Shown here: positions 57,023 to 64,000 of the stretch, piece by piece | Layout of the letters: each line of letters opens with the position of its first letter | Position numbering within the stretch: the first letter of the stretch is position 1 | Program-made: the position numbers and the translations under genes | Assembly (NCBI GenBank): GCA_031771865.1 | Contig: JASISA010000002.1 | Span: forward strand, 930,001-994,000 | Direction: 5' to 3' | From: Nothophaeocryptopus gaeumannii | Lineage: Eukaryota; Ascomycota; Dothideomycetes; Mycosphaerellales; Mycosphaerellaceae | DNA: 64,000 nucleotides | Notes under the pieces: model-generated | The model's input: the letters and a program-made list of their open reading frames with translations, nothing else | Told to the model about the DNA's origin: nothing | Databases searched by the model: none

Positions 57023-60000
57023 ATGAACACACAACCGACACTAAGTATACTGCAGGCAAACGTACGGAAATCACAGGCTACCCACCGGCAGCTGCTCGAT
57101 GACAGCCAGAAAGACATTCTCGCTATCCAGGAGCCATACACTAACCCAAGCAATGGAAGAACAGTCACACATCCGAAGTACTATACTGTTGCAGGGGAAG
57201 ACAAAGACAGGAGAGTCGTATTCTACGTCCATAAGAAGTACAGCCTATCCGAATGGTCGCACCGGATTATGAGTAATCAGAAGATCCTAATCTCACTACA
57301 AACGACAATAGGAACTGTACACCTCCATAACATCTATAACTGGGATGCGAGGCTTACAGTGGAGGAGCTTTTAGAAGGTATTGAGGAACCGGGAGAACAC
57401 GTTCTAGTTGGAGACTTCAATCTTCACCACCGTTGGTGGGGAGGACCGTTAAGTACCACAGGAGGATCTTAGAGCAAGAGAGCTACGAGAGGCGTGTCGA
57501 GCACACGCTATACCTAGCGACACCCTAGGCCTTGCTACCTGGAGAAAGACACCACAGTCCCAAACTGGGACGACGATAGACCTTACTCTTGCAACAGAGG
57601 AGATATCAAAGAGGATAACAGCATGTCAGCCAGGCAAGGAAGACATTGACTCTGATCATATCAGCATAGAGACAACTATTGACATAGGGATACAGGAGGA
57701 GACGAGAACAAGATGGATGTGGAAGGACACTAACTGGGAGGAGTTCAGAGAGACGCTCCAAAAGCTCCTACCTACAGCCGAAGGGATGACAACAAAGGAG
57801 GATATAGATAGCACCGTGAGTGATCTCAGCAATGCTCTACAAAGACAAGGGACCTTGTTGTCCGGCGTAAAACATATCGGCCGCCAGATCCAAGGAGTGT
57901 GCCGGTGGTACTACATGCGATTCAGGAGGCTCGGCAGGCAAGACGGCATGCACAATGGACAGGGAGCGAGGAGCACTGGAAGGAGTGGAGGGCACGAAAC
58001 CAGGAGAAAAGAGAACTATCCAGACAGAGAAAAGAAACAGTGGAGGACCGCGGTTCACAAAACCGCTAGCGAGCCACAGGGAATGTGGAAGCTGGCTAAG
58101 TGGGCAAAGAACAGCGATAGCCCTATTCGACCTCCCCAGATGCCTACACTAACACACAATAACGATCAGTTCGACGGACAGTGCGAAAACAGAGATCCTA
58201 CGGACAGCCCTTTTCCCAATGCCAGAGCCCGCAGACACATCAGACATCGAGAGCACTACATACCCAGAACCTGTCAATATAGCATGCGAAATTACAGAAG
58301 AGGAGGTACGAAAAGTAGTCCAAAGACTGCCGAACGACAAGGCTCCCGGCCTCGACGAGATACCAAACAGATGCATTAAGAAGTGCCTAGCTCAGCTACT
58401 CCCTATCCTCCAACGCATCTTCCAACAGTGTGTTTCAAGTGGCTACCACCCAGCCCAGTTTCGGAAAGCTAGGACGATTATGCTACAGAAGGCGGGTAAA
58501 GACTCATCTACTCCAAAGGGATGGAGGCCTATTGCCCTTCTATCGTGCATTGGCAAGATACTAGAACAATAGTTGCACGGAAAATAGGACAGGCTGTACA
58601 GGAACATAAGTTGCTTCCTCAAAACCAAATGGCGCAAGCGGCAGATCGACCGGAGACGCACTACGGTACATCCTTCAAAGCGTTCAGACTGCGTGGAAGA
58701 AAGGCAAAGGTGGCCTCGGTGTTATCATGACATGACAGGAGCGTTTGACAAAGTCAATCACGAACGGTTAATCCACAACCTACGGTGCAGGAGGATTCCA
58801 TACTGGATTACAGCTTTTGTAGCGTCATTCCTGAAGGACAGAGAGACAACAATCGCTATCCCCGGATACGAGTCACCGGCAGCACAGTGGCATGCGGAAT
58901 CCCACAAGGAAGCACCATCTCACCTATCCTGTTCCTCTTCTTTACAGCCTCCCTCCTAGAAGGAATGGAATACACCGAAGCAGTTGGGTTTGCAGATGAT
59001 ACATACCTCATTGCAGTGTCAAATTCGACAAGAGGTACATGCGAGGCACTAGAAAAGGACCACAACAGCTGTCTACAATGGGCCTCAAGACATGGAGCTA
59101 AGTTCGCCCCTGAGAAATACAAAGTCATGCACTTTACAAGGGGCACAAGGAGCACATCGAATCCCAGAGAACACCCAACATCCCGTCGCTCCAGAGTGGC
59201 CCAGAGGACACAATGAGGTCCTAGGAGTAATCGTTGATAAGAGACTCAAGTGGCACGCACAGATAGAGAATACCCTTACAAAAGCAAAACGGCTAGAAGC
59301 TGCACTACGACGGATTACTGCTGCTACGTGGGGCGCCACGGTAGAGACAGCCCGTAAGCTATATATCTCAATGATCAGGCCAGCAGTAATGCACGGGAGC
59401 GAGGTATGGATGGCAGGAAAGGAGACTGGAATCTCAAAAATGCTCCAACAAAAGCTACAGGTAATGCAGAATAGATTCCTACGGATAATCCTTGGGGCCT
59501 ACCGAGCTACACCAACGCGACTGTTACACAAGAACTCCAGATCGAAGACATTACCGAGTATGGGAAGAGAACTGCTATAGCTGCAATGGCTGCGCAGAGG
59601 CAGAGGCCGGATATACACCAGGCCATGCAAGAGCTGAAGGGCGGATCCTACTAAAGTGCGGACAACTTGGGGCATATAGCAGACGCCTGAAAACCATACA
59701 GCTCGCCACTAGAGCAGACAGACGAGCAGGCTACTATCCTACGGTCCCAGCTCTCTCACATAGACAGAGCAGATCCAAAGAAGACTCAGGAAAGCAACAT
59801 GGACTATCCTCCAGGGCCAGTATGAGCGGGACGAGTCACAGAAGTGGGACAATGCTAGGCGCGAAGGAATCCTCCCACTCGCGTTCAGGACTCCATGGAA
59901 CACCAATGCCCGGGAGCTTTATCGAGGGCTTAGCAAAGCCCAGGCCGCGATAGTGTTCCAGATACGGTCAGAGACAATTGGCCTTCCTCACTTCCTCCAC

Positions 60001-60240
60001 AAGGTTGGGGTGCCCGACACTAGCCCCTACTGCGAATGTGGAGATAGAGGGACAGCTCGACACTACCTTGCCTACTGTACAAACATGCGAGAGAGTAGAG
60101 GGAACTCATCTTAGCCACTAGATGCCAGGACGCGAGAAGATGGCTTACTGAGTTTCCTAGACAAACGGCAGCGTGGGCAATAAGGCATCTCCCCATAGGA
60201 CAATTCAGTGGACCCTCAAACATCTCCCAGAGCAGGCCGG
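57023..60240 (+). pseudogene. LINE copy B ORF2: endonuclease / reverse transcriptase, multiply frameshifted
   Basis: The first frame (MNTQPTLSILQANVRKSQ) is the endonuclease domain, with AIQEPYTNP, HVLVGDFNLHHRWWGG and, in the next frame, DSDHISIETT. The reverse transcriptase follows: ITEEEVRKVVQRLPNDKAPG and GWRPIALLSCIGKILE, broken at 58566 by a missing G, then MTGAFDKVNHERL, GIPQGSTISPILF and VGFADDTYLIAVS (catalytic FADD), then HGAKFAPEKYKVMHFTRG. The thumb (LKWHAQIENTLTKAKRLEAA) and a C-terminal CCHC-like end (SPYCECGDRGTARHYLAYC) close it. At least four slips make it non-functional as assembled. The last boundary is approximate. Confidence 0.85.
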
Positions 60241-60482
60241 AGATCTCGAACCCAAGTAAGGAGGATGATGTTGACTCTGGCGTGTCAGCCAGCTGCCTAC
60301 GAGCAAACATATTGGTTCTATAGTACCTAAGATGCAGTAGGGTGTAAGGCATAACAGAGAAGGGAGGAAGTTTTACGCTGTAGGCACTTTCTACAGGGTT
60401 TTCTTTTACAACATGTAGATATGCTAGAAGGGGCACGGCCTGTAGCTAGCTCGAATACATTTATTATTATTATTATTATTAT

Positions 60483-60898
60483 TACCTTACCTACTATATA
60501 AATATACGAGAGAGTAGAAGGGAACTTATCTTAGCTACTAGATACTAGGACGCGAGAAGATAGCTTACTAAGTTTCCTAGATAAACTATAGCGTAGGTAA
60601 TAAGGTATCTCCTTATAGGACAATTCGAGTAGACTCTTAAATATCTCCTAGAGTAGGCTAGAGATCTCGAACCTAAGTAAGGAGGATAATAGTAACTCTA
60701 GCGTATTAGCTAGCTACCTATAGGCAAATATATTAGTTCTATAGTACCTAAGATATAGTAGGGTATAAGGTATAATAGAGAAGGGAGGAAGTTTTACGCT
60801 ATAGGTACTTTCTATAGGGTTTTCTTTTATAATATATAGATATACTAGAAGGGGCACGGCCTATAGCTAGCTCGAATACATTTATTATTATTATTATT
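60483..60898 (+). mobile_element. Old RIP-mutated LINE 3' fragment, right part
   Basis: Continuation of 55259-55301 after the young LINE. It is collinear with the last 420 bp of copies A and B, is RIP-mutated, and ends with its own TTA-repeat tail at about 60885-60898. Confidence 0.88.
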
Positions 60899-61196
60899 AG
60901 TATACTATTCTTTTAGTAATAGGTAGCCTCGTCCGATCGAGTATTTAGTTAATACTTATACTAGCTTTAAATCACGACTTTAGGAGCTTCTAGAAGCCGA
61001 TAGGTAGTTTAGCTAGCTTAGCTATTACTATAATACCTTAGAATTAATAGTATAGACGATTTGCTAGCTAACTTTAGCTTTATTCGAGTATTTAGGACTA
61101 AATCTAGTAATTAAGATACAGTAGACCGCTCTTACGGCTAATTTGTCATAGTGCGTGAGTCCAGCGAATCGGAAATATGCCGCAGAGTCCCAACTG
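60899..61196. repeat. RIP-mutated DNA and inner flank of the right inverted-repeat arm
   Basis: AT-rich to about 61140, then normal composition for the last 55 bp, which include the weaker inner part of the inverted repeat (AATCGGAAATATGCC against the left-arm region near 13980-13990). Confidence 0.6.
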
Positions 61197-61220
61197 ACAA
61201 GCATTATGCGGCTCACAGTA
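61197..61220 (-). repeat. Right arm of the 24-bp outer inverted repeat
   Basis: Reverse complement of 13939-13962 at all 24 positions, ending in TA at 61219-61220. Host sequence follows without RIP signature. Confidence 0.9.
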
Positions 61221-61696
61221 GTAGCCTGAGGCCACCCAGCTGAGAGCGGATTTCATTCACTCACTAGTGAAACTCGACGCCTGTGAAGGTCGGCCCTTCA
61301 GTGTTTCAACACACTAGCGCGTTTTGCGCTCACCCACTCCTCGACAATCTCCTCTTGACGTCCTCCGCCAACATCAGCGCCGCCGCATCTTTTTCTCGAC
61401 AGTCGCTGCCAGAAACCGCCCCTATCCGCCAAACGTGGTCTCAAGGCCGTACACTGTCGCAGGCTCCTGGCTCTCAAGAGAAAAACCCACCCCGAATGGC
61501 AATCGGCGCCTGGGACCCTAAGCCCAGCGAAAGCCCAGGCGATAGGATTGCTATTTCGCGACCGCGACGAGCAGTGAAGGCTCGGTACTCTCAGGACGCC
61601 CAAAGCATTTAAAGTGGCAAGCAGCTAGACCCGGACCTGATCGAAAGCTGCCTCCTTTCATCCTCCCCACCAGCGACGGCGCTTCGAAGAGCAAAG
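61221..61696. other. Host flank and promoter region
   Basis: Normal composition. Frames on both strands lack recognisable motifs. It contains the presumed promoter of the gene at 61697. Confidence 0.45.
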
Positions 61697-62068
61697 ATGG
61701 CGCTCCCTGAGCACGCCCTCGATTACGAGAGACTCGATGCGAAACAGCTTCAGCAACTCATCCTGAAGCGAACTCACCTGCCGACCACGAAGCATGAGCT
61801 CATTGCCCTTCTTCGCCGTATGGACCGCACCACTACTTTCCGCTTCCTAGACTTGCCCGCTGAAATGCGGAATCGAGTCTACGATATCCTTCTTTGCGAG
61901 CGCGTGAAGAATAGCAAGGTCGTCTATCCGGAGATTCTCAGAGTCAACAAGCAGACTCATGATGAGGCGAAGAATCTGATTCATGAAGGGGCGAGGTTGG
62001 GAGATGTGGGTCTTGCAGAGCCAGAAGGCCAAGAATGTGGCAGAGGCTGCTGGGGGTGCGGATGCTGA
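61697..62068 (+). CDS. F-box/2EXR-like protein, short or truncated
   Basis: 123 residues from ATG 61697. An N-terminal helical region (ERLDAKQLQQLILKRTHLPT, ELIALLRRMDR) resembles a SAP-like domain. It is followed by FRFLDLPAEMRNRVYDILL and VVYPEILRVNKQTHDEAKNL, the opening of the 2EXR/F-box-like module common in dothideomycetes. The usual 150-200 residue remainder is absent: after HEGARLGD the sequence turns into a Gly/Cys-rich end. It is probably a truncated paralogue of the neighbour at 62300-63412, to which it lies tail to tail. Confidence 0.55.
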   Translation: MALPEHALDYERLDAKQLQQLILKRTHLPTTKHELIALLRRMDRTTTFRFLDLPAEMRNRVYDILLCERVKNSKVVYPEILRVNKQTHDEAKNLIHEGARLGDVGLAEPEGQECGRGCWGCGC

Positions 62069-62299
62069 GGTCTGAGTTCATTAGGAGGAGAGGGATCAGA
62101 TATGCAAGGGCAGGAAATAGTGAGGTGCCACGAAGGGAGGCGTCAAAGTTGCCGGATGGGCGCAGCAATGATCAAAGTAATTGTTGAGGACGAAGTTGTG
62201 TGCGAATAGAGTTGTCCAAGCATTGCCAGAGCAGAGTCGACCACGTTGTAATAGTTCCATCCGGTATCGTCATCAGAAGAGTAACTCTTCCAGTCATGA

Positions 62300-63412
62300 T
62301 CAACTCAAGTTCTCCTTGTCCTTCTCCGATGCAATGTCGTAAGCCATGTCTGCCACTTGGCTGAGCGATGTCGAGATATGTGGACGAGCAAGTCGAATGC
62401 CTCCAACAAGCTTGTCATACTGGACGTTCGCAAGCAACTTCGTCAACTCGTCCAGCTCCTTCAAGTACTTCGCTTCCCAGCCCTCGTCGAAGGAGTTTGA
62501 TGTTTGAGGGTGCGACATCTCTTGAATGCGTGAGAGACGATCGATCACAGCCCGGACATATACCCATTCGACGACATTTGCCTCAACGTACAGCTTCAGG
62601 GTGCTCTCCAAAGCGCACTCAAGCTTGCGAAGCTGTTCTCCTTTCTTAACGATGAGAGAGCTCGCCTCAGTGAGAACAGAATCGTGCGGCTGGTGCGCTT
62701 GAATGTATTGCCAAACTTTTGCTGTGCAGTTCTCTGGAGCACCTCGAATCAACACTTGCTCGAGCTTCTTCAGCATGCTGAGTGGAAAGCACATGTCTGT
62801 CCAGCAAGTGCAATCGAAGGTGCTGTGTGTTGTGTATTGGGCGAAGTCGAAATCGACGGATCTTACCTCATTTTGAGAGGCAATGGACGAGTAGAGAACG
62901 TACAGAGCGTTATTGACCTTGCGAAGCCCAGAGTTCTGATGATAACGTATCGAACCTTCTATGTCTTCCATTGCAAAGTAGTTTCTGTCGATGACCACAT
63001 TTAGCTTGTAGGACGTCTTGAGGAACGACGGCCATTCGACGGCCGCAATGTCGACGTTGCTTCCAGGGTAAAAGCTGCCACAGCGCATGCCTTGAGTTTC
63101 AATCCAGGAGTTGTAGAGTCTGATCTCGGTTGGATGTTCGGCGTGTAGAATACTGGACGCTTTCCGGTGGATCTGTTGATTGGTGCGTAGGATCTGAGGG
63201 TACATACGCGCACGATCACGGGGGCATAGTAAGTAAGTGTACACATGATTGCGTAGCTCTGGCGGTAGACTGAGGAATTCAAAACCATTTCCATCGGCAT
63301 CGCGCAGGGCATCGACAACTCGTACTCGCTACGTGGTGGAGTCGATGGTAATGTTGCGCTCGCGGGCAAATCGTTTGAGGTCACGCCAGCTGAACTTGCT
63401 GTAATCGATCAT
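62300..63412 (-). pseudogene. F-box/2EXR-like gene with a single in-frame stop
   Basis: From ATG 63410-63412 the frame reads MIDYSKFSWRDLKRFARERN with a SAP-like N-terminus. It meets TAG at 63327-63329 and then stays open: VVDALRDADGNGFEFLSLPP, ELRNHVYTYLLCPRDRARMY, PQILRTNQQIHRKASSILH, and on to 62300, 370 residues in all. Apart from the stop the gene is undamaged. TAG is one C-to-T change from CAG. A shorter product starting downstream (for example Met at about 63202) is possible but would lose the F-box-like motif. Function beyond a presumed adaptor role is unknown. Confidence 0.65.
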
Positions 63413-63522
63413 CGTGTGATGTGGCTTCGGTCAATCTCTGGTTGACTTTGCATGCTTTCAGAGGAGAGGCAGGCCGTCTTGCTCTTATCCAGCGAAGTAG
63501 GTTCGCTGAAAGGAACGTGGTA

Positions 63523-64000
63523 TCAGGCAGAAGCAGGAGCAACACTGACGCTGAGTCTGTGTCCAATACCGTCTCTGCCACCAATCCAGCGCTTTCGCTT
63601 GCCAACTTTCTTGATTTCGTGTGCCTCCAGTTCAAAGACCTCCTGATCAACATTGGCAGAGACAAAAGCTTGCAGAGCCAGCATGGGCCGGTCCTTTTCG
63701 TCCTTTCCCCATTTCGCTTTGAGTTTCAAGCGCTCTTTGTCTTTGACCACCCCGGAAGGATAGACACTAGCAATTAGCCCTGCCACTGCTCCGAGATAGT
63801 TGATCCACCAGAGCGTCCACGGGCATTCTACGAGCTGCTCGAGGCTTCGCTTGAAAGGCTCGTCACTCGGAGGAATGGCGCCTCCCCATCTCGCGCAAAG
63901 TAGCAGTGCCATCAGTGTGCGCGCCTCGTGCGTAATTCCATGGACGCCTGCAAGTATCCCTGCTGTCGTAGTGCGCAGAGCAGCGGACGCTTGCAGATCC
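63523..64000 (-). CDS. Rtg2-like Ppx/GppA-type protein, C-terminal part, enters from the right edge
   Basis: The frame is open at the right edge and ends at TGA 63523-63525. It reads ASAALRTTTAGILAGVHGIT, HEARTLMALLLCARWGG, PWTLWWINYLGAVAGLIASV, KLKAKWGKDEKDRPMLALQA and a basic end (KKVGKRKRWIGG). The segment with two predicted helices and the ARWGG motif resembles the C-terminal domain of fungal retrograde regulation protein 2 (Ppx/GppA phosphatase superfamily). That protein signals mitochondrial state to the nucleus. The ATPase-fold N-terminal domain would lie outside the window. The assignment is from memory of the family and moderately sure. Confidence 0.6.
   Translation of the reverse strand, partial: DLQASAALRTTTAGILAGVHGITHEARTLMALLLCARWGGAIPPSDEPFKRSLEQLVECPWTLWWINYLGAVAGLIASVYPSGVVKDKERLKLKAKWGKDEKDRPMLALQAFVSANVDQEVFELEAHEIKKVGKRKRWIGGRDGIGHRLSVSVAPASA

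Larger units (their letters stand above)
55302..60482 (+). mobile_element. LINE-1-type retrotransposon copy B (Tad-like), essentially free of RIP
   Basis: 5.2 kb with two coding regions (ORF1 and ORF2, below), a 3' region ending CTCGAATACATTTATTATT and a TTA-repeat tail. It interrupts an older copy of its own family, flanked by the duplication TACCTTACCTACTA. CpA and TpG are plentiful, so RIP has not acted on it although a 5-kb relative lies 35 kb away in the same window. Coding is broken by scattered single-base length changes relative to copy A rather than by transitions. The 5' end may be truncated: similarity to copy A starts at about 55314. Confidence 0.92.
13941..61218. mobile_element. 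Proposed 47-kb giant or composite element bounded by terminal inverted repeats
   Basis: A perfect 24-bp inverted repeat has its arms at 13939-13962 and 61197-61220. TA is the outermost dinucleotide of each arm and can be read as a TA target duplication. A weaker match continues inward for about 30 bp, ending in TTTCCGATT on both sides. Both arms sit at the outer limits of RIP-mutated DNA: outside them the sequence is normal host DNA, inside it is accessory. The content is RIP blocks, nested LINEs, hAT and pogo remnants, a DUF3435 recombinase near the left end and a GC-rich cargo core. What is seen is the repeat and the composition. That it was one mobile unit is inference. The alternatives are a small TIR transposon inflated by nested insertions, or two inverted copies of a short element. 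Confidence 0.55.

Overview
The window is nuclear DNA of a filamentous ascomycete (Pezizomycotina, most likely a dothideomycete). The host genes have short introns of about 45-60 bp with GT...AG borders. They encode a GH72/GPI cell-wall glucanosyltransferase, an alternative oxidase and a Chl1-type helicase. Large blocks carry the C-to-T signature of repeat-induced point mutation (RIP): CpA and TpG are nearly absent and TpA is in excess. No bacterial operons, rRNA or CRISPR were seen, and I recognised no tRNA.

Left host segment (1-13938): 3' part of CHL1; a decayed secreted Ser/Thr-rich gene and, divergent from it, a decayed aspartic-protease-like gene with a membrane anchor; an intact GH72 glucanosyltransferase; an alpha/beta hydrolase; an acylphosphatase; and mitochondrial alternative oxidase AOX1. 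Right host segment (61221-64000): two tail-to-tail F-box/2EXR-like genes, one with an internal stop, and a partial Rtg2-like Ppx/GppA gene.

Between them lies a 47-kb accessory block (13941-61218). A perfect 24-bp inverted repeat sits at its two outer edges, with TA at both junctions. These edges match the outer limits of the RIP-mutated DNA, so I propose that the block is a single giant transposon or a nested composite bounded by one terminal inverted repeat. Inside, two AT-rich RIP blocks (13963-22744 and 53015-61140) flank a GC-rich, unmutated, gene-bearing core (about 22745-53014). The first gene of the core is a decayed DUF3435 protein with C-terminal zinc fingers. It belongs to the tyrosine-recombinase family of Starship captains, points inward, and lies near the left end once a later LINE insertion is discounted.

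The core holds two hAT transposase wrecks, a hAT element with 22-bp terminal repeats and an 8-bp target duplication, pogo/Fot-type transposase remnants, scattered pieces of a second LINE family, BTB fragments, a kinase-like pseudogene, a chromodomain gene, a conserved unknown gene with QASSS repeats, and one intact three-exon F-box/ankyrin gene.

One LINE family appears three times: a fully RIP-mutated copy (15364-20548), an old RIP-mutated 3' fragment, and a nearly unmutated copy (55302-60482) inserted into that old fragment with a 12-14 bp target duplication. The mutated copy carries a 194-bp patch with no RIP changes that matches the unmutated copy, which suggests gene conversion or assembly chimerism.
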